Shown here piece by piece: positions 1-6,708 of a stretch of 64,000 nucleotides of DNA. Under the pieces are notes generated by a model. That model worked only from the letters and a program-made list of their open reading frames with translations. It ran no database searches and was not told where the DNA came from. The stretch covers positions 310,001 through 374,000 of the forward strand of contig CANLPY010000002.1 of the NCBI GenBank assembly GCA_947493165.1. The letters are read 5' to 3'. The stretch comes from an uncultured Erythrobacter sp. (GTDB lineage: Bacteria; Pseudomonadota; Alphaproteobacteria; Sphingomonadales; Sphingomonadaceae). The translations under genes and the position numbers were made by a program. The stretch's first letter is position 1. Each line of letters opens with the position of its first letter.

Positions 1-107
1 TCAGAGCCTGCATCGCGCTCAACCGCTTCAAAGGCAGCGCAGATTTGGTCACGCAGGCTTTCAAACCACTCCTTCGCGCGGCCTGTTTGCGTTCCCCAAT
101 CCGTCAT
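1..107 (-). CDS. hemF: Coproporphyrinogen III oxidase, N-terminal fragment
   Basis: Only the first 35 codons are inside the window; the gene runs off the left edge. The peptide starts MTDWGTQTGRAKEWF and continues LRDQICAAFEAVE, the amphipathic N-terminal helix typical of oxygen-dependent HemF, which oxidatively decarboxylates coproporphyrinogen III in haem synthesis. An in-frame ATG at 122 is an alternative start that would add five residues. It is divergent from pdeM across about 100 bp. The identification rests on a short stretch, so the name is probable rather than certain. Confidence 0.6.
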   Translation of the reverse strand, partial: MTDWGTQTGRAKEWFESLRDQICAAFEAVERDAGS

Positions 108-183
108 CACGTCATTCCCCATCCGATTTCCGGCAGACCATGACTATTACACCTTGGGTGTCAACGGAAATTGAGGGAGATCA

Positions 184-219
184 ATGCCCTTGCAAATTCA
201 ATCACACGGCGTCACATGA
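184..219 (+). other. Possible 11-codon upstream ORF before pdeM
   Basis: An ATG at 184 has a good Shine-Dalgarno (GAGGGAGA, 174-181) and opens an 11-residue frame, MPLQIQSHGVT. Its TGA overlaps the ATG at 216 of pdeM in an ATGA arrangement. The pdeM start codons have no ribosome binding site of their own, so this could be a leader peptide that couples translation. A sequencing frameshift is an alternative explanation. Confidence 0.35.
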
Positions 220-932
220 TAACCATGGTTCCCGTTTCGTTCGCTCCCTTTGATTTTGCTGGGCAAGAGCTTGTCCTGACCAAGTCGAACGCGCTCTATT
301 GGCCGAAAGAGCGCGCTTTGCTGGTGGCGGATCTGCATCTGGAAAAGGGCAGTTTTTACGCGCAGCACGGCCAGATGCTGCCGCCCTATGATAGCCGTGA
401 GACACTGGAACGGATTGCAGATAGCGTAAAGCAAACGGGCGCGCGCCGGGTGATCACTTTGGGTGACAACTTCCACGATGACGCTGGTACGCAACGGCTC
501 GATCCCTATGCCGCTGGCATGTTGGAATCGCTGACCCGCGCGCTCGATTGGGTTTGGATCACCGGCAATCACGACGAGAATATGCAGCGCTCTTTCGGCG
601 CGCAGCTGACCGAGGAGCTGGAGATTGGCGGGATTGTGCTGAGGCATGAGGCAAAGGCGGGCGAGACGCAGCCGGAGCTGTCCGGGCATTATCACCCCAA
701 GATGCGGATCAAAGTCAGGAACCGGCACATCGCGCGGCCATGCGGTGTGATCAGTCGGAGCAAAACCGGCTCCGACCGCATGATCCTGCCGGCATTCGGC
801 GCATTCACGGGCGGGATGGATGCCGGCGATCCGGTGATTTTGGACGCACTGAAACCCGCGAGCCAGATCGATGCTGTGCTGCCCGCGAAGGGGAAATTGG
901 TCACATTCCCGCTTTTTAGAGATGCGGCCTAG
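216..932 (+). CDS. pdeM: Ligase-associated DNA damage response endonuclease PdeM
   Basis: A calcineurin-like metallophosphoesterase of about 238 residues. Metal-binding motifs are visible in order: DLHLEKG (D-x-H), GDNFHD (G-D-x-x-H-D), GNHDEN (G-N-H-D) and the late SGHYHPK (G-H-x-H). The family is a predicted nuclease or phosphoesterase that often travels with an ATP-dependent DNA ligase and an Lhr-type helicase. Those partners are not in this window, so they lie elsewhere or are missing. The start is uncertain: ATG 216 is in an ATGA overlap with a short upstream ORF, ATG 225 is next, and a TTG at 171 would be in frame. The residues after 225 (MVPVSFAPF) fit the family N-terminus best. Confidence 0.85.
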   Translation: MITMVPVSFAPFDFAGQELVLTKSNALYWPKERALLVADLHLEKGSFYAQHGQMLPPYDSRETLERIADSVKQTGARRVITLGDNFHDDAGTQRLDPYAAGMLESLTRALDWVWITGNHDENMQRSFGAQLTEELEIGGIVLRHEAKAGETQPELSGHYHPKMRIKVRNRHIARPCGVISRSKTGSDRMILPAFGAFTGGMDAGDPVILDALKPASQIDAVLPAKGKLVTFPLFRDAA

Positions 933-1013
933 TTAGCCCAAAACAAAACTCCAGACTCATCTGGCACTTTGTAAGCTTTGCCATTACATAGCGCGCAGCA
1001 CATGTTGGCTATC

Positions 1014-1030
1014 AAAGGAGAATACACATA
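1014..1030 (+). promoter_or_regulatory. infC ribosome binding site and ATA start
   Basis: AAAGGAG at 1014-1020 is followed after 7 nt by ATA at 1028, in frame with the infC body. The first in-frame ATG (1052) has no Shine-Dalgarno. IF3 genes are known to use rare start codons (AUU in E. coli) so that IF3 represses its own mRNA. This layout fits that autoregulation. Confidence 0.7.
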
Positions 1031-1570
1031 GCCCGTCCACCTCGGCGTTCGATGGCCCCGCCCATTAAAAGCGGCCCTCGCTACGATAATTTCATTCAAG
1101 TTCCCAAGGTCCGCGTGATCGACGAAAACGGCGAGAATATCGGCGTTATGCTCACAGCTGAAGCCACCGAGCAGGCCAATGAAGTTGGCCTAAACCTCGT
1201 TGAGGTTTCGCCCAACGCAGACCCGCCCGTGTGCAAGTTCCTTGATGTCGGTAAGTATCGGTATGAAGCCCAGAAAAAGGCCAATGCCGCGCGTAAGACC
1301 CAGAAAACGCAGGACATCAAAGAAGTCAAAATGCGCCCCAATATCGACACGCATGATTATGATGTGAAGATGCGCAACGTGAACAAGTTCATCGACAATG
1401 GTGACAAGGTAAAGGTCACTCTGCGTTTTCGCGGACGCGAAATGGCGCACCAGCATCTCGGCATGGACCTGCTCAAACGGGTCCAGGAAGATGTTGAAGA
1501 AACCGCCAAGGTTGAAGCGTTCCCGCGGCTGGAGGGCCGGCAAATGCTGATGGTGCTGGCGCCTAAGTGA
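1028..1570 (+). CDS. infC: Translation initiation factor IF-3
   Basis: IF3 binds the 30S subunit, prevents premature joining with 50S and proofreads start codons. The N-domain has the hallmark [14 protein letters not shown] followed by DLVEVSP-type residues ([18 protein letters not shown]). A lysine-rich linker helix ([14 protein letters not shown]) joins it to the C-domain ([26 protein letters not shown]). The ATG at 1052 gives 172 residues. The ATA at 1028, placed correctly after a strong Shine-Dalgarno, adds ARPPRRS-type residues and gives 180. The 3' end overlaps the GTG of the next gene in a GTGA context. Confidence 0.92.
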   Translation: MARPPRRSMAPPIKSGPRYDNFIQVPKVRVIDENGENIGVMLTAEATEQANEVGLNLVEVSPNADPPVCKFLDVGKYRYEAQKKANAARKTQKTQDIKEVKMRPNIDTHDYDVKMRNVNKFIDNGDKVKVTLRFRGREMAHQHLGMDLLKRVQEDVEETAKVEAFPRLEGRQMLMVLAPK

Positions 1571-2106
1571 TCGCAGCCATCACGCAGTTACTTCGCAAAA
1601 GGGCGGGAGTGCTTAGCACTCTCGCCCTTTTGCTTGGTGCAATCGTGCTGCAGGGATGTGCGACGCTGAATGAAAATTCGACTGTCGGCGCTCTTGACGC
1701 ACAAGCAGACTACTCAATCTTCATGGCACGGATCGACCAGATGAAGTTTACCGGCTCACCGGAATGCCCGGATGGCTATATCTGCATGAATTCGTTGTAC
1801 GATCTGAAACTAACGCCAGTGGAATACATCGCTGGAAACCCAAATGTGGGCGCGCGGACCTACGCAATTTCTCAGCACTCAGCGTATCGCAGGGGCATTC
1901 TATTGGCGGTGCACGCAAAGCGTGCCAGCAAAGGCGAGTGGGCTTTGGTTGATCGCTCACTTATTCGGGTCGAAACCTGCCTTAGCGATGAGGCGGTTGA
2001 AAGCGTGGAAGTTCTTAAGCCATCGACCAGCAATTGGGATGCAGTTGAGGACGAAGAAGCCGAACAAGTGTGCTTTAATCGCATCCTGCTTCCATCCGAC
2101 GATTGA
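1567..2106 (+). CDS. Putative lipoprotein of unknown function
   Basis: A protein of 179 residues starting at a GTG that overlaps the infC stop. The N-terminus is a lipoprotein signal: basic LLRKR, a hydrophobic stretch, then the lipobox LQGC with Cys at about residue 31. The mature part is acidic with several cysteines ([24 protein letters not shown]), suggesting disulfides in the periplasm. No family is recognised. A strong hairpin at 1597-1631 sits inside the signal-peptide codons and may terminate many infC transcripts, so expression would depend on readthrough. Confidence 0.7.
   Translation: MIAAITQLLRKRAGVLSTLALLLGAIVLQGCATLNENSTVGALDAQADYSIFMARIDQMKFTGSPECPDGYICMNSLYDLKLTPVEYIAGNPNVGARTYAISQHSAYRRGILLAVHAKRASKGEWALVDRSLIRVETCLSDEAVESVEVLKPSTSNWDAVEDEEAEQVCFNRILLPSDD
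1597..1631 (+). terminator. Near-perfect hairpin in the lipoprotein signal-peptide codons
   Basis: A 35-nt almost perfect palindrome runs from AAAAGGGCG through GAGTGC-TTA-GCACTC to CGCCCTTTT. It has about 16 bp of stem, one G-T wobble and a short T run, and starts 27 nt after the infC stop. The shape is that of an intrinsic terminator or attenuator, although the T run is only four long. Confidence 0.55.
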
Positions 2107-2294
2107 ACCGTGCGGTGCTCCAATATCGATGAAAATCGAACCGTAACCGACCAATGACATCGCGCGCGCGCGTACATCGTGTAACACAGTCTCAAGGGAT
2201 TGGGCCGTTTCCCCCGAACGGCTGACAGTTCCGCCGCGCTGGCCGCCCCCGCCGGCGCGGCACCACATTACTCAAAACATACAGTCCTCGTGTC

Positions 2295-2768
2295 TCATTC
2301 AAACTGAGCGATGAGATCAGTCGTATCGCTTTCGACCAAAGGTTTGCGCGCAAAGCGCCACCAGTAATGCCCAGTAAGCGCACCGGTCAGCGCGCCGAAA
2401 GCGAACACAATCGTAAGCGAGAAGTCGAATTCCCCAACCACCAGAGCAAACAATAGTGGCGGGATCAGACCAGCGAACACTCCCCCGACCACATAGGCGT
2501 TGCGGCTTTCCTTGCCGCGCTGCCTAAGAACATTGGTTAGCGGAAGGCCGAAAACCAGCAAGCCCAAGCCTGCACTGCCAAATCCGATCAGGAACGGCAG
2601 AAATATCACAAGTAGTCCGGCAAAGACGTCTTCGCTCATCAACGAGATGCCTGCTACAAAGGTAATCAGGGTCAGTAGCCCCGTGCCGAACAATGACCCT
2701 AGCGCTGCCGCTTTGATCCCAGCAATCAGGCTTGCACCGCGTTCCATGTGCTGCGCATAAGACAGCAT
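2295..2768 (-). CDS. Small integral membrane protein, unknown function
   Basis: About 157 residues from the ATG at 2768 (MLSYAQHMERG). Four hydrophobic segments can be seen: GSLFGTGLLTLITFVAGI, VFAGLLVIFLPFLIGFG, YVVGGVFAGLIPPLLFALVV and FSLTIVFAFGALTGALTG. The protein ends in a soluble acidic tail. No motif or family is recognised. The gene is divergent from the DASS transporter, with about 40 bp between the starts. A longer frame to 2825 would run into the transporter gene, so the shorter start was preferred; ATG 2747 is also possible. Confidence 0.6.
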   Translation of the reverse strand: MLSYAQHMERGASLIAGIKAAALGSLFGTGLLTLITFVAGISLMSEDVFAGLLVIFLPFLIGFGSAGLGLLVFGLPLTNVLRQRGKESRNAYVVGGVFAGLIPPLLFALVVGEFDFSLTIVFAFGALTGALTGHYWWRFARKPLVESDTTDLIAQFE

Positions 2769-2810
2769 GAGAGGCACCGCAAGCGGACCTGATTTGGGGA
2801 TTGAGCAAGG

Positions 2811-4370
2811 ATGACCGCGCAGCAAATTGGCCGTGTGTTTGGCCCCTTAATCTTCGCGATCACCGCCTTTACATCCCCGCCAGCCGGAATGCCGGGTGAA
2901 GCATGGCTGGTCGCCGGATTGGTCGTGTGGATGGCCAGTTGGTGGATGACAGAGGCGGTTCCGCTGACGGTTACCGCCCTTTTACCCTTCGTCGTTCTGC
3001 CGTTTTCCGGCGTTTCGAACGCGCGCGATGTCGCCAGCACATATTACTCACCGATCCTGTTCTTGCTGCTTGGCGGGGCGTTCTTAGCGCTCGCGATTGA
3101 GCGCACGGGCCTACACAAACGGCTCAGCCTGACGATCCTGAAGACGGTCGGCAGCGGCGGTGGGCAAACGCAATTGCTGCTCGCTTTCATGATTTCGGCG
3201 GCGCTGCTGTCGATGCTGATTTCCAACACCTCGACCAGCCTGATTATGATGCCCATGGCGCTGGCTGTGCTGTCTGGAGGCGAGGTTGCCCGCGCCGCCG
3301 CGCCGCCCGCTCCCTCCGCCCTTCCACCCGGAACAACCGTGGATGCGGCTAATCCGGGTGGCCGGTCCTCAAGTAGCGAAGCGATAGGACAGAAAAAACA
3401 CGCGGAGGGCGCGGGTGGCGTGGTCGCAAGCGATAGCGATGCTCCAAACAAAGAAGGCCTCTCAGGCGCGCTCCCGATGGGCATTGCCTTTGCCGCCAGC
3501 ATTGGCGGGCTGGGAACGCTCGTCGGGTCGCCCACCAATGCGATTGCAGTTGGCCTGCTCGACACGATGATCGGGGTAGAGATTACCTTTGTTCAATGGA
3601 CGCTGTTTGGCCTGCCCATCGTGATCGTTGGGGTTCCAATTGCCGCCCTCATCATCGCCAAGTTTCAAAAGGTGTCGCAGCACCCGTTTGATGTCGCCGC
3701 CGCGCGCAAGTCCATCGACACACATGCAGCATGGACGAGCGCAGAACGCCGGCTGATCCCGGTTGTCGCGCTGACATTTCTTGCCTGGATGACGGTGCCG
3801 TGGGTTAAGCCGGTTCTGCCCGATGGTTCATGGACCAATGGGACGATAGCCATTATTGCCAGCTTCGCGCTGTTCCTGCTGCCTGATGGCACAGGACGTC
3901 CGCTGCTAATCTGGCGCGAGGCAGACCGCGCGCCTTGGGGCGTGATCATGATGTTTGGTGGAGGGTTGGCGCTCGCCGCTGGAATGCAAGCCTCTGGCCT
4001 TGCCACATGGCTGGCAGAGGCGCTGTTGCCGCTGGAAACCTTGCCCTTGTTCGTGGTCGCATTGTGCGTCGTGGCTATGATTATCGTAATCACTGAATTT
4101 GCCAGCAATGTTGCGACCGCAACCGGCATTATTCCCGTCGTCGCCGCTTTGGTTGTGGCCTTGGGCGCTGATCCCATGCTGCTGGCAATGCCCGCTGCGC
4201 TGGCGGCAAGCTGGGGCTTTATGCTGCCCGCCGGGACCGGGCCAAACGCGATTGCGTGGTCCACCGGACGGATCAAGATTGAACGGATGGTCGGCGCAGG
4301 CCTGGTGCTCGATGTGATCGGAGTGTTCCTGATCGTCGGCATGGTGTGGGGAATTGCCTGGTTGGTTTGA
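2811..4370 (+). CDS. DASS/SLC13-family anion:sodium symporter
   Basis: A 519-residue membrane protein of the divalent anion/Na+ symporter family (dicarboxylates, sulfate or similar). The family signatures are clear: SNTSTSLIMMPMAL near residue 145, SIGGLGTLVGSPTNAIA near 225, EFASNVATATGIIPV near 430 and the C-terminal LPAGTGPNAIAWSTG. These are the repeated Ser-Asn-Thr type motifs that form the Na+ and substrate sites. About 45-55 hydrophilic, Ala/Gly/Ser-rich residues are inserted at about 160-215, between the first binding hairpin and the next membrane helix. The DNA of this insert contains a 9-bp inverted repeat. Substrate specificity cannot be read from the sequence. Confidence 0.85.
   Translation: MTAQQIGRVFGPLIFAITAFTSPPAGMPGEAWLVAGLVVWMASWWMTEAVPLTVTALLPFVVLPFSGVSNARDVASTYYSPILFLLLGGAFLALAIERTGLHKRLSLTILKTVGSGGGQTQLLLAFMISAALLSMLISNTSTSLIMMPMALAVLSGGEVARAAAPPAPSALPPGTTVDAANPGGRSSSSEAIGQKKHAEGAGGVVASDSDAPNKEGLSGALPMGIAFAASIGGLGTLVGSPTNAIAVGLLDTMIGVEITFVQWTLFGLPIVIVGVPIAALIIAKFQKVSQHPFDVAAARKSIDTHAAWTSAERRLIPVVALTFLAWMTVPWVKPVLPDGSWTNGTIAIIASFALFLLPDGTGRPLLIWREADRAPWGVIMMFGGGLALAAGMQASGLATWLAEALLPLETLPLFVVALCVVAMIIVITEFASNVATATGIIPVVAALVVALGADPMLLAMPAALAASWGFMLPAGTGPNAIAWSTGRIKIERMVGAGLVLDVIGVFLIVGMVWGIAWLV
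3324..3361. repeat. Inverted repeat inside the DASS transporter insert
   Basis: CCACCCGGA at 3324-3332 is repeated inverted as TCCGGGTGG at 3353-3361 with 20 bp between. It lies in the extra hydrophilic loop of the transporter and keeps the reading frame, as expected if a short palindromic element had been inserted. Confidence 0.45.
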
Positions 4371-4445
4371 GCAAGCAAAACGCAACCGGTTGCACTTGTA
4401 ACTTGATCGCGATACTTCCTCTTCCTGATGGGCGAAATGGAGAGG

Positions 4446-4527
4446 CGTTCCTGCGGAGGTTAGGAACGGGAGCCGCGCCGCCCTGACAATCAGCTCCTGC
4501 CTTCCTGGGAGCGCGCATTTAGGAAGG
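4446..4527 (+). promoter_or_regulatory. Structured leader with Shine-Dalgarno-sequestering helix
   Basis: Four potential helices are visible. CGTTCCT (4446) pairs with AGGAACG (4462). GCTCC at 4493 can pair either with GGAGC at 4469 or with GGAGC at 4508. CCTTCCT at 4500-4506 is complementary to AGGAAGG at 4521-4527, the Shine-Dalgarno of the next gene. The alternatives are mutually exclusive, as in riboswitches or attenuators. No known SAM-riboswitch consensus was recognised, so the ligand, if any, is unknown. Confidence 0.45.
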
Positions 4528-4537
4528 ATACCCACAT

Positions 4538-5857
4538 ATGACGGACGCTATTGACCCGACTGACGCCCCGACCCCGCGTCGCAAGCCCAAGCAGCCTAAA
4601 ACCAGCCTTGGTGGGCACACGCTGAAGCCATCAACCCAGATGATGGGATATGGCTTTGACCCGGCCCTGTCCGAGGGCTCTTTGAAAAGCCCCATCTTTC
4701 TCACCTCTACCTTTGCGTTTGAGAGCGCGGCGGCGGGCAAGCGGCATTTTGAAGGCATTACTGGCAAGCGTCCGGGCGGCGCGGAAGGCCTGGTCTATTC
4801 GCGCTTCAACGCGCCTAATCAGGAAATCCTAGAGGACCGCTTGGCGATCTGGGACGGCGCTGAGGAAGCGCTGAGCTTTTCAAGCGGGATGACCGCAATC
4901 GCTATACTGATGCTGGCTGCATGCAAGGCAGGCGATGTGATCGTGCATTCCGGCCCGCTCTACGCAGCATCGGAAGGCTTTGTCGCCAAGACTATGGCCA
5001 AATACGGCGTCACTTATGTCGATTTCCCTGCCGGGGCGACCCGCGAAGAACTTGATGCGGTGATGGCCAAAGCCAAAGCTCAGGCCGAGGCCCAAGGCGG
5101 CGAAGTGCCGCTGATTTACCTTGAAAGCCCGGGCAACCCGACCAACGCGCTGGTCGACATCGAAGCGGTGCGCGGCGCGCGCGATGCTCACTTTGATGCT
5201 GATGCGTGCCCCATTGCGATCGATAACACTTTCCTTGGGCCGCTGTGGCAGCGCCCGCTGGACCATGGGGCTGACCTCGTCGTGTATTCGCTGACCAAAT
5301 ATGTCGGCGGCCACTCAGACCTCGTCGCAGGCAGCGTATCGGGAAAGAAACGCTTCATTGATGCGATCCGCGCCCTGCGTAACACAATGGGCGGCATTGC
5401 CGATCCGAACACAGCGTGGATGCTGTGCCGCAGTCTAGAGACCGTTGAGCTGCGTATGCAACGCGCGGGCGAGAATGCGCAGAAGGTGTGCGAATTCCTA
5501 TCTCAACATCCAAAGGTCGAAGGTCTTGGCTATCTCGGCATGATCAAGGATGCACGTCAGCAGGATATTTATGACCGGCACTGCCTTGGCGCAGGTTCGA
5601 CCTTCAGCGTCTTTATCAAAGGCGGTGAGGCAGAATGCTTCCGATTCCTCGATGCGCTCAAGATTGCCAAACTCGCGGTGAGCCTAGGCGGCACGGAAAC
5701 GCTCGCCAGCCATCCCGCTGCGATGACGCACTTGTCTGTCCCGCAGGAACGCAAAGACGCACTCGGCATCACTGATAATCTGGTGCGGATCAGTATTGGG
5801 ATTGAGGATGCAAATGACCTTATCGCCGATTTTGAACAGGCACTGGAACACGTCTGA
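4538..5857 (+). CDS. Cys/Met-metabolism PLP enzyme, cystathionine gamma-synthase family
   Basis: A 439-residue fold-type I PLP enzyme of the trans-sulfuration family (O-succinylhomoserine sulfhydrylase, cystathionine gamma-synthase or methionine gamma-lyase). Visible features are YSRFNAPNQEILEDRLA, the cofactor-binding SSGMTAIA, the ESPGNPTN loop, AIDNTFLGP and the PLP lysine in SLTKYVGGHSD, plus the C-terminal GGTETLASHPAAMTH. An N-terminal extension rich in Pro/Lys (first 35 residues) precedes the usual start. The exact reaction cannot be decided from motifs. The leader is structured and can hide the Shine-Dalgarno AGGAAGG, suggesting feedback control. The following SDR begins about 40 bp downstream. 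Confidence 0.85.
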   Translation: MTDAIDPTDAPTPRRKPKQPKTSLGGHTLKPSTQMMGYGFDPALSEGSLKSPIFLTSTFAFESAAAGKRHFEGITGKRPGGAEGLVYSRFNAPNQEILEDRLAIWDGAEEALSFSSGMTAIAILMLAACKAGDVIVHSGPLYAASEGFVAKTMAKYGVTYVDFPAGATREELDAVMAKAKAQAEAQGGEVPLIYLESPGNPTNALVDIEAVRGARDAHFDADACPIAIDNTFLGPLWQRPLDHGADLVVYSLTKYVGGHSDLVAGSVSGKKRFIDAIRALRNTMGGIADPNTAWMLCRSLETVELRMQRAGENAQKVCEFLSQHPKVEGLGYLGMIKDARQQDIYDRHCLGAGSTFSVFIKGGEAECFRFLDALKIAKLAVSLGGTETLASHPAAMTHLSVPQERKDALGITDNLVRISIGIEDANDLIADFEQALEHV

Positions 5858-5896
5858 TTGCTGGCCTACTCTCTCCTGAAAATTCAGGAGAGAGAT

Positions 5897-6703
5897 TTGG
5901 CAGCCGCAGCATCATCGACACGAAAGCCCGTATTTCTCGTCATTGGCGCAGGAGCGGGCATTGGAGGCCACGTCGCTGCTCGCTTCGCAGCGGGCGGCTA
6001 TCATGCGGTGCTCGCGCGGCGCTCTGATGAAGCGGGTCTGGCAAAGGTAGTAGCGGGTATCGAAACAGCGGGCGGCAGTGCGTCTGGCGTGCTGCTTAAC
6101 GCTGCCGATGATGGCTCAATTGAAAATCTGGTCGAGCGCGTTGAGCGTGATACCGGCCCGATTGAATGCGCGCTCTACAATCTGGGCGCGCAGATCGGAA
6201 ACCGGGCGCTTGCCGATACCCCGCACCGCACATTTGAGCTGGGCTGGCGCCTGGGCACATTTGGCTTGTTCAGGCTTGCCCACGCGGTGTTCCCAGCCAT
6301 GGCGGAACGCGGAAAAGGCTCCCTTCTCGTCACCTCAGCAACAGCAGCCGTGCGCGGCAATGCCGGACAGCACAGCCATGCCGCAGCGATGGCTGGACGG
6401 CGGATGCTATGCCAGACATTAAACGCAGAGTTCGGTCCACAAGGTATTCACGTCGCTCACGTCGTGGTCGATGGTTCGGTTGATGCGCCTGACACTTTGG
6501 GCAAAATGCTGGGCGATAGTTTCGAGGGCTATAAAGCCTCAAAAGGTGAGGATGGGGTGATCAAGCCGGCTGCGCTCGCGGAGACCTATTGGCACCTGGC
6601 GCAGCAGCCCAAGAACTGCTGGACGCACGAGATTGACGCACGGCCTTGGACGGACACCCCATGGTGGAACGACAATCCGATTGCGGCAATTGACCGGAAG
6701 TAA
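5897..6703 (+). CDS. SDR-fold protein with altered catalytic residues
   Basis: A short-chain dehydrogenase/reductase fold of about 268 residues. The Rossmann motif GAGAGIG is intact near the N-terminus and LYNLGAQ replaces the usual NNAG. The catalytic Ser is present (VTSATAA), but the Tyr-x-x-x-Lys segment reads HAAAM, so both Tyr and Lys are missing. It may be a non-classical reductase or a binding or pseudo-enzyme. The TTG at 5897 was chosen because AGGAGAGAG lies just upstream; the longer frame from 5858 has no ribosome binding site. It probably shares a transcript with the preceding PLP enzyme. Confidence 0.7.
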   Translation: MAAAASSTRKPVFLVIGAGAGIGGHVAARFAAGGYHAVLARRSDEAGLAKVVAGIETAGGSASGVLLNAADDGSIENLVERVERDTGPIECALYNLGAQIGNRALADTPHRTFELGWRLGTFGLFRLAHAVFPAMAERGKGSLLVTSATAAVRGNAGQHSHAAAMAGRRMLCQTLNAEFGPQGIHVAHVVVDGSVDAPDTLGKMLGDSFEGYKASKGEDGVIKPAALAETYWHLAQQPKNCWTHEIDARPWTDTPWWNDNPIAAIDRK

Positions 6704-6708
6704 GCGGC

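Noticed and set aside
198-728. Antisense frame over pdeM
   Set aside because: It is a shadow of the real gene, with no ribosome binding site and no recognisable protein sequence.
2160-2178. CG-alternating run as a Z-DNA or recombination site
   Set aside because: It is short (about 12 bp) in a GC-rich genome and between gene ends, without other features.
3044-4535. Long antisense frames over the DASS transporter
   Set aside because: They mirror the GC-rich codons of the transporter and show low-complexity Ala/Ser/Pro composition without motifs.
4381-4537. Known SAM-I or SAM-II riboswitch
   Set aside because: No conserved core of those classes could be found; only alternative helices and a Shine-Dalgarno-complementary strand are visible.
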